From CALNYZ01 sp942490945 (lineage in GTDB: Bacteria > Pseudomonadota > Gammaproteobacteria > UBA6429 > Thiohalophilaceae): a stretch of DNA of 64,000 nucleotides. Positions 16,605 to 25,184 of the stretch are shown here, piece by piece (positions within the stretch are counted from its first letter, which is position 1; each line of letters opens with the position of its first letter). Location: the NCBI GenBank assembly GCA_942490945.1, contig CALNYZ010000018.1:1798001-1862000 (forward strand). The letters run 5' to 3'. The notes beneath the pieces are model-generated. The model was not told the DNA's origin. It did no database searches and saw nothing but the letters and a program-made list of their open reading frames with translations. A program made the translations under genes and the position numbers.

Positions 16605-17279
16605 GGTCGGCAGTACAAGTTTTTTGCTCAGTATACATAAATCAATAAACTCATAATCTTTTTTGTACCATGCCTTTAGATTATTAATTGCATCGTTATC
16701 CAGATCCTTATCTAATTGTGCAGGATTACGATGTGCATTAAATTCACTATCGGGCAGATTAACCGCGCAAGAAATACTTAAGTTAGACAGCAATATATCA
16801 AAGTCTTGCGCCAATCTTTCCTGCCAACCAATAAATATAATATCGTTTAACCTTGATAAAAAATAATCTCTATTAATAAACCAGTACCAATACGAATCCT
16901 TTAGATGTTGAATAGAACGCATTGCATTAATGGCGTCGCGTATTATCTTTTTATCGTTTGATGACAAAGCACCTGCCAGCTCGTTGGCAGTAGTAAAATT
17001 CTCAAATGCTTCTGCTTCTGAATGACTCCAGTCATAAAAGTAGCGAGGCATTCCTTTTCTCTTTCTGCTGTAGAACCCGCTGACGAATCGACTTATCGGA
17101 TCACGCAAAAAGAAAAATACTTTTTCTCCATTTGGAATGTCAGACAACCGTATGTTATGTGCATGCAATCTAAATTCCGTCTGATTACCAGAGCAACCAG
17201 CAAGTGCGTGTTTTATCGCCGTCCCTCCTGTTTTGCCAATGTGTAAGAAATGTATTATTTTTTCAACATTCATATACAA
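16599..17279 (-). CDS. Sulfotransferase family protein (short type)
   Basis: The 226-aa protein has the PAPS-binding loop in IIHFLHIGKTGGTAIKHALA and the 3'-phosphate-binding region in VFFFLRDPISRFVSGFYSRK, the pattern of Sulfotransfer_2-type enzymes. The rest is helical, ending WYKKDYEFIDLCILSKKLVL. Two possible starts lie two codons apart (MYMNVEK). Its 5' end abuts a decayed RAYT fragment at 17279. The gene appears intact. Substrate unknown, probably a glycan given the neighbouring glycosyltransferase. Confidence 0.82.
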   Translation of the reverse strand: MYMNVEKIIHFLHIGKTGGTAIKHALAGCSGNQTEFRLHAHNIRLSDIPNGEKVFFFLRDPISRFVSGFYSRKRKGMPRYFYDWSHSEAEAFENFTTANELAGALSSNDKKIIRDAINAMRSIQHLKDSYWYWFINRDYFLSRLNDIIFIGWQERLAQDFDILLSNLSISCAVNLPDSEFNAHRNPAQLDKDLDNDAINNLKAWYKKDYEFIDLCILSKKLVLPTL

Positions 17280-17425
17280 TTTTCCGCATCAACCACACAA
17301 GACTTAAAGCACCTTTCCTACAACGTACAAGTTCGCCGGTAAGTGTAATTGCAATAGCGGACGTAGTGTCGGCCCAATGTCTGCATCAGCTTCGATATAC
17401 CATCCCCTGTTTCAACAGTCATAAA
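17279..17425 (-). pseudogene. Decayed internal fragment of the adjacent RAYT
   Basis: About 147 bp here align base for base, with scattered changes, to 17821-17968 inside the neighbouring transposase gene (shared runs such as TTCCGCATCAACCACACAAG and GATATACCATCCCCTGTT). The fragment has small indels and no start or stop of its own. It shows that a second, older RAYT copy or a partial duplication once lay here. Confidence 0.85.
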
Positions 17426-17444
17426 TGTTGACACCAAATATTAG

Positions 17445-17468
17445 AGTTTTCACTCTGACCAAATATCC
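17445..17468. repeat. REP-like hairpin at the RAYT 3' end
   Basis: GAGT-TTTC-ACTC forms a small hairpin, followed by CTGACCAAATATCC. The last codons and stop of the RAYT gene (DIWSE-stop) are written inside this repeat. The same core occurs at 18219 and 44597, which identifies it as a dispersed REP-type sequence. Confidence 0.7.
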
Positions 17469-18157
17469 TGCATCTGTTTTGGTTTCGGTCCCCGTTTTAT
17501 CGTATTCACACGGCGGCCGCTCAAACACGCTATTTCTTCTCTAAATTTGTCATTCCCCAATACCATACCCTGATTCACAGACTGGCGTATTTGTATTAGC
17601 TGCTCTGGCGCAATGTGGCCGCGAAATAACCCACGATAGCGAGCAGCGCGTTGGTCATTGTTGCTGCCAAGTGATTCGTACACTGGATGTGCAGTCCACA
17701 TCGCGGCCGGTATGCCCAGTCCATTTGCCTGATAGCTCGACCATTTGTACTCAGCGGGCGATGCCACCATCCCCGCCCTCACCGGGTTCAGCTCAATGTA
17801 GCGCTGACAAACCAACAGGTAATTTTCCGCATCAACCACACAAGACTTAAAACGCCCTTCCCACAACGTACCCGTGCGCCGGTATGTGTAGTTGAAATAG
17901 CGGACGTAGTGCCGACCCAACGTCTGCATCAGCTTTGATATACCATCCCCTGTTACCGGCGTCATTAATAAATGAACATGATTCGTCATCAACACCCAGG
18001 CATGAATGACTACCCGATATTTAACTGCATAATCCGCCAACCAATAAACATAGGCGGCAAAATCCTCGTCTGAGGCAAAACAGGCCTGACGATTATTCCC
18101 ACGTTGAATGACATGCTGGGGAATGCCCGGCAAACATATCCTTGGTAATCGCGCCAT
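17450..18157 (-). CDS. REP-associated tyrosine transposase (RAYT)
   Basis: The 235-aa protein belongs to the Y1 transposase group of IS200/IS605-like, single-domesticated REP-associated transposases. It begins MARLPRICLPGIPQHVIQRG, carries the metal-binding HVH in MTNHVHLLM (residues 60-62) and has the family region YRRTGTLWEGRFKS. The expected catalytic tyrosine is in the helix around residues 113-120 before IELNPVRAGM. REP-like hairpins lie at both ends (17445 and 18219) and a tandem set at 44597. The gene looks intact. These enzymes process REP hairpins and are usually single-copy. Confidence 0.92.
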   Translation of the reverse strand: MARLPRICLPGIPQHVIQRGNNRQACFASDEDFAAYVYWLADYAVKYRVVIHAWVLMTNHVHLLMTPVTGDGISKLMQTLGRHYVRYFNYTYRRTGTLWEGRFKSCVVDAENYLLVCQRYIELNPVRAGMVASPAEYKWSSYQANGLGIPAAMWTAHPVYESLGSNNDQRAARYRGLFRGHIAPEQLIQIRQSVNQGMVLGNDKFREEIACLSGRRVNTIKRGPKPKQMQDIWSE

Positions 18158-18215
18158 TTTCTTCGTCCTTGAAAAAAATATAGAAACGTTAATATAACAA
18201 AGGTTTGTGTTTAAT

Positions 18216-18572
18216 TTACAGAGTTTTTACTCTGACCCCAAATATCGCGTTTAAATATCCGCCTCTAACACTCAACGGCATATCAGCTAATCTCTGACCT
18301 AAAAAATCATCCATAATCGAAGGTGTATTTAAGTGATTTGTACCAAAGAAATATTGACCTGATTTCGTATCGTAAACGCCCGCCACAATTGGCCCCATTT
18401 CATTTCTAGACATACCACTTGCAAGAAGACGTTCGTATTCAGCTGCTGTTGCACCGCGAAGATTAATTCGTTGATTCAGCGAGAGGCTGTTCTCTGCATT
18501 TGCTTGGATTCGTTGGAGAGCAGCAACTTCATCAGCAACTGAAGTGTTTGGAACGTCAAATTTCGAGCTTTA
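18216..18572 (-). pseudogene. Orphan RHS C-terminal toxin tip, YwqJ-deaminase-like, truncated
   Basis: An open frame without a start runs from just after a stop at about 18573 to 18216. It reads SSKFDVPNTSVADEV, then LRGATAAEYERLLASG and GPIVAGVYDTKSGQYFFGTN-HLNTP. The last part resembles the beginning of YwqJ-type deaminase toxins (a 'GVYDTKTG..YFGTN' strand followed by a helix). The end, IFGVRVKTL, is encoded by the REP hairpin, so the catalytic HAE and Cys-x-x-Cys region is missing. The leader (VPNTSVADEVAALQRIQANA) vaguely resembles the segment before the TNT tip of the big toxin. This fits a displaced toxin cassette. The family call is tentative. Confidence 0.6.
18219..18246. repeat. REP-like hairpin upstream of the RAYT
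   Basis: CAGAGT-TTTT-ACTCTG (18219-18234) is a perfect 6-bp stem with a 4-base loop, directly followed by ACCCCAAATATC. It shares its core with the repeats at 17445 and 44597. It interrupts the orphan toxin tip, whose last codons are read from the repeat itself. Confidence 0.75.
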
Positions 18573-18777
18573 GTTCTTCAAGCATAAATGCACAAGCGTC
18601 TGACTCGGATACGAATTGCTTTAAAATTCTATCCTGACCTCGTTCAACAAAGAAAACAACCCAATTACCGTCTCGATTTTCCATACAAAGCCGTTCATCT
18701 TTACCACCATTTAAAGAGTAAATACGACGTGGTATGCCAAGTCTCTCTAACTCATGCTTCAACTGTTCGATATTCAT
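18556..18777 (-). CDS. Candidate immunity protein for the TNT toxin
   Basis: The 73-aa protein starts with an ATG that overlaps the toxin stop (ATGA), so the two are translationally coupled. The sequence is acidic and compact, with a beta-rich middle (GNWVVFFVERGQDRILKQF) and a C-terminal helix (SESDACAFMLEELKLEI). It has no signal peptide and therefore acts in the cytoplasm, where an NAD-degrading toxin would act. I assign the immunity role from its position and size. It overlaps the orphan toxin tip at its 3' end by about 17 bp. Confidence 0.78.
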   Translation of the reverse strand: MNIEQLKHELERLGIPRRIYSLNGGKDERLCMENRDGNWVVFFVERGQDRILKQFVSESDACAFMLEELKLEI

Positions 18778-21700
18778 TGCTTTAATCTCAATGCACCTCT
18801 CTCTAGTAGATTACGAATTGATTCATCAAACTTGTACTGAATACCACCACCTTCGTAGCCAAACCAACCTCGCGCAGGTCCTGCAGTAACTTGAATTGGC
18901 TGAGCCACCTCGTATGCATGATAAGGTAAACTGTCCGAGCCAGGCTTCATTGCACGAGCACGGTACGACGTACCATACTCAGCAGCATATTTGCCCTGTA
19001 TAGAGCCCAGACGATCGACGAATTGACCTGGCCATAATGTGTAACTTTCATCCTTACCAATAACAAATCCATCATATGGAGGATACTCATTTCGCGTGTA
19101 CGTTTTAAAGTTGGATGAATTTCTCGCTGCTGCACTTTCAGCAATATTTGTTTCAACACGTGCACGAATTGCAGTCTGCGATAAAGATGAGGTTGTGTCT
19201 GGAACCAAATCATCAACAAGCCCCGCACCTTTTGATAATTTTGTAGCAAGTAATGCTTCGCCTGCAAACAAGCTAACAATATCAGTACCTAACTCGACAG
19301 CTTTTCCATAGTGTTGCGAGTCATAATCTGCCCGCAATGAACTTAAATTAATATCAAAGCTTGTATTAGTCAACAGTGCATGAGGACTCAGCTTATACGC
19401 TAACGAAGCTGTATCAGCAATAGCTTGGCCAAAATTGAGTACGCCATTATATATACCTTTTCCTGTATCGGCTAGATTTGCTTCATCAGATATGTTCCAA
19501 GTATGAGTGGGCTTCTGATCCATAGAGTACGGGTAACCACCATCTTCACTTATCATATAGTTGGAGCTTGTAGGATCTTGGTGTGCATTAATCCATGCGC
19601 GCACCCCTGCTGCTGCGCTGTCAAACCATTTAAATAATTTGTCTGAAGTTAGTTCACGTAATGAATTCTTACCCGCTGAAAATATACTTGCTTCAGACTT
19701 TACCGGCACCAACTGCTCATTTCCTAATCCAAACATCCCCTCCAAATCCGACATCGAATAATTTGCGGCAGGCTCTTCAAATCCAAGCCCATAATCCATC
19801 TTCCCGGCTGTATGATTTTCTAACCCATAATCCGCTTTAAATAGTGTCGTATCCTCTGCTCGACCACCACCAAAACGGCTGTCATTATGCGCTTCAAGCA
19901 GCCAGTCAAATCCCTGTGCGTTTCCTGCTTTATTCACTTGCTTTTGTGTATCCGTCGTAATGGATGGTGAACCACGCTTGTTTGTCAGTTCTGCCACTTT
20001 ATCAGCCGCAATACCAGAACCACTGTATGCCTTGCTGTTCAGTTGCTGCCCTATATTTTGTTGCTCAGGCGAAGGACCACTCCAGTCTTCAAAATCCGAG
20101 AGGGAATCTTCTACATCCCGCATGCGTTGTTCTTCAGCTTCGGAAGTTGGCTTTTTGTTCATCGCATTCCCGACTACCGACCCCATCATATTCGCCGCGA
20201 CCGAGGCCCAATTCATTTTACCTTCGCGATAGACTAAATAATTTACTGCACCACCAGCAACAGCACTAATGGCTGCCTTTGCATAGGGGTTTATTTCATC
20301 TTTTTTAGCGACACTTTCTTTGGTGGTTGTATCATAGCGATCAATGATTGCGTTACCTGCGCCTTGTATTGCCGCGAAGGCGACACTGGACCAACTGAAA
20401 CGATCCTGTTTACCAAGCGTAATTAACACTGCCTGCGTCGCTACATTGGTCGCAGCGCCGCGTAGCGCACCTTCGTACCAGGTGGGTTGGGCGGGCGGCG
20501 GGCTTGAAGTGGGTGTTGTGCCACCGCTGGGTGTGCTTGTAGCTGTGCCACTGGAAGCTGCACTGGTGCTACTTGACGCCGCATAGCTAACGGCATACAT
20601 AAGTCCTGCGATAATACCTGCCTGACCGATCGCACCTATATCCATGTGATCGCGCAACTTGTAGTATTTTTGCAGCGCTTGCTTTGCCGTTTCAGAGGCC
20701 ATAGCAGCTGCAACGGAGTTTCGCGCGAAAATCATTACCACCACATACACAACAATCGCAGCAATTTGAGCACTGGCTGCCGCATATTTCGCAACTTGCG
20801 CATCACTCATTTTATTTGCTATGTAATAGCCTTCAACCGTAAAACTACCACCATGTAGACGTGATAACCGACGTCGGCGTTTGCCGGTATGATCAGGCCC
20901 ATAATCCGGTTCGGGGATGGGTAAAAATGGCAGGTCATTACCGATAATCAGGCCAGGGTTATACACACCTCCGGTTTTATGGGTGTTGGCCACATTGGTA
21001 ATGGTGTTAGGAATAATTAAATTCATGCCTTCCGTGACCGTGGTTTGCAAGCCATTGGCATCGGCAATTAAATACCATAGAGAGGCATCACCATACACAG
21101 CCAGTGCTATCGCTTGCAGGGTATCGCCTGCATTAACTACATATGAAGATGGAATTACAGATGGGTACGACTCACTCACCGGTGTGTAGTTGTAATCAAA
21201 CGAATTACCGGTAATTTTGCCAATACTGCCTATCGGTTTACCGTTAGCATAATAATAGTACTGTTTGTCGTTATTCTGGGTTTTACGCAGGATTTGGCCA
21301 TAAACATTTACGATTAGATCCTGATTACGGTTTGGATCTTTTGTGTCAGTCAGGCGTTGCTGATTGCCATTGGCATCATAAAAATAAGTCGTTATGCCGC
21401 TGGAAGATTGCGTGCTACCTGGATAATACACATCAAACGTACCGGATACCGTATTTTGTACATAGCTGTCACGCTTAAGGTATGTATAACTATAAGACTG
21501 CTTGGTAGCAATGGAACCTGAATTATCATCTACCGTGTAGTAGAGCAAGTTTCCGGCCGCATCGTAGGAGTTGCCATAATCATAGCGCACCGTAGTAATC
21601 GGTGCGTTAGCGCTATTGTAATTTATTTGTTTTTGTAACTGACCATTGGCATTAAACTCATAGGTGCGTCGCTCTTTTAATACATTAGGACTGCTGTAGT

Positions 21701-24700
21701 TTATGTACTCAATTTGCCGACCAACTTTATCATAGTTGCGAATTGATGTGGGTAAACTGTCTCGGTAGGTTTCGATTAATCGTTTTTGTGCATCAAAGCG
21801 ATAGCTGTCTTGTACCAACGTGGTGTTGGAACCGTTTTTCTCATAATAACTTGCGATGGTACGATTACCTGCAGCGTCATAAGATAATTCGGTGCCCTGC
21901 GGCTTACCGTTGGCATTATTACTTGAAATGACTATTTTATTACTCGAATCAAGAGTACCTTGTGCCAGCGTAATACGATGCATCAAGTCATAGGTATACC
22001 AGTGATCTTCGGTTAACTGTTGCGCAGGCGTTGCACTCTGAAGATCAAAATACTGAGTGAGAATACGTGTGCGATTTCCGGCTGCATCATATGCATATTG
22101 AATATCATACTGATTATCCTTAACCCGGGTCAGGCGCCCAAGTTCATCATACTCCATATGTATTTCCTGATAAATCTCGCCAGTTGTGGTGGATTTAAAA
22201 CTGTCATAGATACGATTACCGCGTTCATCATATAAATAGATACTTTTCGTTTTACTGGCATTGTCAAGAATGCTTTTTTGTAACCCGTTTTCATAGTATT
22301 CATATATCAGATTCTGTGAAACGGCTCCGCCCACAACAGAGGCTGCATCATTCGTTTGTTGAGTCAGTTGACCCGCTTTATCATAGGTATAGCTGGTAGT
22401 GATTCCACCTAAATCGCGATGACTGAGTAAACGGCCAAAATAGTCATAAGACCAGGTTTGATAATCAGTGTTACGGTTACCTTCATGAATTTTATGACCG
22501 TGACTATCGTAAATATTTATATATTCATACGCCCAACCAGCATTCACTGGTGTATCCAGAGGTCGGCGCGACATGATGATATTACCATTACGATCATAAA
22601 AATAAAGCGTGGTTTCATTCTCACCATTGGTAATCGAAATACGATTACCCGCTTCATCATAGCTGTAGCTGACTGTTGCTTCTGATGTTGTGTTTACACC
22701 TGAGCGTTGAGAACTTAGCCTACCGTTTTGATCATATGTATTTTCTGTAATATTTCCGACTGCATCGGTTAATATTACCATTTGATTAAATGCGTTGTAG
22801 CTGTACTTAACCACACCGCCGTCCGCGTGGTAATCGGCGATGCGATTACCCGCATCATCATACAGGTAGGCGTTAACTCCACCATTAGGATTTTGCATGG
22901 CAAGTGCGCGGCCAGCAGCATCGTAATATGTATAAATAGTCGGACGTGCGCGAGGTGCAGTAAATGTATTGCCTGCGCCAGGTGTTGCAATTAATTGATT
23001 GTTTGCATCTACCGCCCAGATATCGGTTGTCGCCTGTTCTTCCATAATGACCTGGTTTTGATAATCATAATAGAACGAAGTTGTATTCAACGATGCACTG
23101 GCGGTTTGAGAATTGTAACTATCGCCTGCAATAATCACATTGCCCCAGCGATCAAGTTCTTGTGTATTAACGGGTGATAATGTTTGTGGTACACCTTTAT
23201 TTTCAGGTACCAATACCTGCCCCCCGTGTTTAATGTCGATTGTATCGGTGCGCACCACGGTGCCATCGACGGTCAGTTGATAATTGTATTGACCCACCGG
23301 AATGTCTGCATAGTTGGTACTGAACCAGCCGCTGCCTAACCGGGTCGCCGGTTTCGTTAAATAAGGATCACTGCTGCCCGCCGGTCGGTAACTAAAGCTC
23401 ACGTTCTGCGCCGAACCCGACAGATTCGTAAACTCCAATCGCTCACTGTACAGATCGTTCGCACTGTCCAGTACCGTCACCCATTGACCGCCCAGTTGTT
23501 TTTGTACCTGTATGCCACTAATCGACTTGGCATTGCGGTTTAAATCAATCCGTACACCATGCGCCGCTTCTGCTTCCGTTAAATCCGTCGTGATGTATGC
23601 CGGTACGTCCGTGTACGTCAGTTGATTATTGCTGGGATCATAATTCCGCACCCGGTCAATATACGTCGTTAACACCCGCGATGGTCCTGACCCCCATACA
23701 CGTAAATCACTGAAACTCAAATCCACATACGCGCCCGTGTTGATCCCACTGCTAACTTGACCGTACCCATCATTGTTACCGCCCAGGTCGTGTTGGACAG
23801 CACTGATATCCAACCACGCATCGTGCTCCACCACTTGTGCCTGACTCGCACCACCGATGCCGTCCACAGTAAACGTGCCACCCACGCCACTGCTGACCGC
23901 TTGATAGTTGTATTGACCCGGCGCTAAACCGGTCAAGGCCACCGCGTACAACCCGTTACCTAAATTTACGAGCCCGCCATTGCCCACACTGTAGGTCCCG
24001 GTCCCAACCGGATTGCCCGCAGCATTCGTTATCGTAATACCACTGCCGTTCAATACACCGGCATTGCCGCGCAATAATAAGCGTGCGGGCTGATACACAT
24101 CATTCGCATTATTAAATATGTTTACCCACTGGCCATTCAGGTACTTCTGTACCTGTATGCTACTAATCGACTTGGCATTGCGGTTTAAATCAATCCGTAC
24201 ACCATGCGCCGCTTCTGCTTCCGTTAAATCCGTCGTGATGTATGCCGGTACGTCCGTGTACGTCAGTTGATTATTGCTGGGATCATAATTCCGCACCCGG
24301 TCAATATACGTCGTTAACACCCGCGATGGACCTGGCCCCCAGACACTTAAATCACTGAAACTCAAATCCACATACGCGCCCGTGTTGATGCCGCCTGAAA
24401 CCAGACCATAACCATCATCTACACCACCGGTATCATGTTCAATGGCACCAACATCCAGCCACAGATCATCCACCCAGCCGACAACATGGCTGCTACTGCC
24501 CGTCGCACCATGGTGCAACATGAACGTGCCATGACCATCCGCATAAGATGTTTCGCCCGGACGGGTGTAAACCAGTTTGTATTCGTATTGGTCGGCCAAC
24601 TGCGTGCTCATGTCCACCCAATACCGTCCGCCTAATGTATTCACGCCTCCAATGGCCAGGTTATTCAACTGGCTCCAGCTACCATCTGTAACATCCCAAC

Positions 24701-25028
24701 TCGATGGATCCGTTGCATCGTATGGATTGGCGGGATCAATCGGGCGAAAATATATACGTACTTCCGTGCCCGTCACCGCCGCAACCGGCCAACTCAGAAT
24801 GTTTTTATTCGCCGTGTCGTTCAGACTGTCAAAGACATTAACCCATTGGCCTCCCAGTTGCTTTTGCACCTGGACTCGGGTCAATCCCAATATATTGGAT
24901 GGATCTTGTAATGTAACCCGCGCTCCGTGACTCGCTTCCGCATCGGTCAGGTTCGTGGTGATCGTCCGTGGGTTTGGATATCCCGCATCACCGTAGTTGT
25001 AACTCGTCAATACGCGCGACGCGCCCAT
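18774..25028 (-). CDS. C-terminal part of giant YD/RHS polymorphic toxin with TNT tip
   Basis: The 2084-codon frame continues the 24988-43602 gene after a one-base shift. Residues 1-604 finish the third copy of the 1.96-kb cassette. About 690-1290 are YD/RHS repeats (YDAAGNRI, YDYFGRLLSHRD). A LysM lies near 1295-1345 (SYVVNAGDTLQAIALAVYGD). Hydrophobic stretches at about 1413-1445 and 1460-1500 could insert in a membrane. A variable linker follows, and residues 1982-2084 are the TNT toxin domain. The first codon (ATGGGC) is created by the same change that shifts the frame, so it may be an artefact or a real re-initiation site. The canonical RHS core end (PxxxxDPxGL) is not seen. Confidence 0.88.
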   Translation of the reverse strand: MGASRVLTSYNYGDAGYPNPRTITTNLTDAEASHGARVTLQDPSNILGLTRVQVQKQLGGQWVNVFDSLNDTANKNILSWPVAAVTGTEVRIYFRPIDPANPYDATDPSSWDVTDGSWSQLNNLAIGGVNTLGGRYWVDMSTQLADQYEYKLVYTRPGETSYADGHGTFMLHHGATGSSSHVVGWVDDLWLDVGAIEHDTGGVDDGYGLVSGGINTGAYVDLSFSDLSVWGPGPSRVLTTYIDRVRNYDPSNNQLTYTDVPAYITTDLTEAEAAHGVRIDLNRNAKSISSIQVQKYLNGQWVNIFNNANDVYQPARLLLRGNAGVLNGSGITITNAAGNPVGTGTYSVGNGGLVNLGNGLYAVALTGLAPGQYNYQAVSSGVGGTFTVDGIGGASQAQVVEHDAWLDISAVQHDLGGNNDGYGQVSSGINTGAYVDLSFSDLRVWGSGPSRVLTTYIDRVRNYDPSNNQLTYTDVPAYITTDLTEAEAAHGVRIDLNRNAKSISGIQVQKQLGGQWVTVLDSANDLYSERLEFTNLSGSAQNVSFSYRPAGSSDPYLTKPATRLGSGWFSTNYADIPVGQYNYQLTVDGTVVRTDTIDIKHGGQVLVPENKGVPQTLSPVNTQELDRWGNVIIAGDSYNSQTASASLNTTSFYYDYQNQVIMEEQATTDIWAVDANNQLIATPGAGNTFTAPRARPTIYTYYDAAGRALAMQNPNGGVNAYLYDDAGNRIADYHADGGVVKYSYNAFNQMVILTDAVGNITENTYDQNGRLSSQRSGVNTTSEATVSYSYDEAGNRISITNGENETTLYFYDRNGNIIMSRRPLDTPVNAGWAYEYINIYDSHGHKIHEGNRNTDYQTWSYDYFGRLLSHRDLGGITTSYTYDKAGQLTQQTNDAASVVGGAVSQNLIYEYYENGLQKSILDNASKTKSIYLYDERGNRIYDSFKSTTTGEIYQEIHMEYDELGRLTRVKDNQYDIQYAYDAAGNRTRILTQYFDLQSATPAQQLTEDHWYTYDLMHRITLAQGTLDSSNKIVISSNNANGKPQGTELSYDAAGNRTIASYYEKNGSNTTLVQDSYRFDAQKRLIETYRDSLPTSIRNYDKVGRQIEYINYSSPNVLKERRTYEFNANGQLQKQINYNSANAPITTVRYDYGNSYDAAGNLLYYTVDDNSGSIATKQSYSYTYLKRDSYVQNTVSGTFDVYYPGSTQSSSGITTYFYDANGNQQRLTDTKDPNRNQDLIVNVYGQILRKTQNNDKQYYYYANGKPIGSIGKITGNSFDYNYTPVSESYPSVIPSSYVVNAGDTLQAIALAVYGDASLWYLIADANGLQTTVTEGMNLIIPNTITNVANTHKTGGVYNPGLIIGNDLPFLPIPEPDYGPDHTGKRRRRLSRLHGGSFTVEGYYIANKMSDAQVAKYAAASAQIAAIVVYVVVMIFARNSVAAAMASETAKQALQKYYKLRDHMDIGAIGQAGIIAGLMYAVSYAASSSTSAASSGTATSTPSGGTTPTSSPPPAQPTWYEGALRGAATNVATQAVLITLGKQDRFSWSSVAFAAIQGAGNAIIDRYDTTTKESVAKKDEINPYAKAAISAVAGGAVNYLVYREGKMNWASVAANMMGSVVGNAMNKKPTSEAEEQRMRDVEDSLSDFEDWSGPSPEQQNIGQQLNSKAYSGSGIAADKVAELTNKRGSPSITTDTQKQVNKAGNAQGFDWLLEAHNDSRFGGGRAEDTTLFKADYGLENHTAGKMDYGLGFEEPAANYSMSDLEGMFGLGNEQLVPVKSEASIFSAGKNSLRELTSDKLFKWFDSAAAGVRAWINAHQDPTSSNYMISEDGGYPYSMDQKPTHTWNISDEANLADTGKGIYNGVLNFGQAIADTASLAYKLSPHALLTNTSFDINLSSLRADYDSQHYGKAVELGTDIVSLFAGEALLATKLSKGAGLVDDLVPDTTSSLSQTAIRARVETNIAESAAARNSSNFKTYTRNEYPPYDGFVIGKDESYTLWPGQFVDRLGSIQGKYAAEYGTSYRARAMKPGSDSLPYHAYEVAQPIQVTAGPARGWFGYEGGGIQYKFDESIRNLLERGALRLKQ
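18777..19085 (-). other. TNT-type (NAD-glycohydrolase-like) toxin domain
   Basis: The last 103 residues match the TNT family named after the tuberculosis necrotizing toxin, which hydrolyses NAD+. The landmarks come in the right order: a tryptophan-proline-glycine lead (YTLWPGQF), VDRLGSIQGKY, the RARAMKPG turn, YHAYEV, ARGWFGYEGGGIQYKF, and a final LLERGALR. The arginine of DRLG, the arginines of RAR, the histidine of YHAYEV and the glutamine of GGGIQY are candidate active-site residues by analogy. I have not aligned them to a structure. The domain is complete and ends the protein. Confidence 0.85.
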
Positions 25029-25184
25029 TACCCCATACGTTTAAATCACTCCAACTCATATCTATATAGGCCGTGGCATTGACCGTGTTAGCGACCAGCC
25101 CATATCCGTCATCATTGCCCGATCGGTCATAGCTAATTCCACTAACATCAAAGTAAAATTCACTCGTCGTCAGGGCTGCGGGGA
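23218..25184 (-). repeat. 1.96-kb coding cassette, copy 3
   Basis: The third copy in protein order. Each cassette holds three related beta-rich subdomains (W-L-D...GG-N/V-DDGYG, AYVDLSFSDL, PSRVLTTYI, DLTEAEAAHGVRIDL, IQVQKQLGGQW). It ends with DTIDIKHGGQ. Copy 3 contains the frameshift at 25027-25028. Its middle part matches copy 1. Confidence 0.93.

Noticed and set aside
16599..17279. Sulfotransferase as a pseudogene because it abuts transposase debris
   Set aside because: The frame is complete, with both PAPS-binding motifs and a plausible start. The debris lies just outside it.
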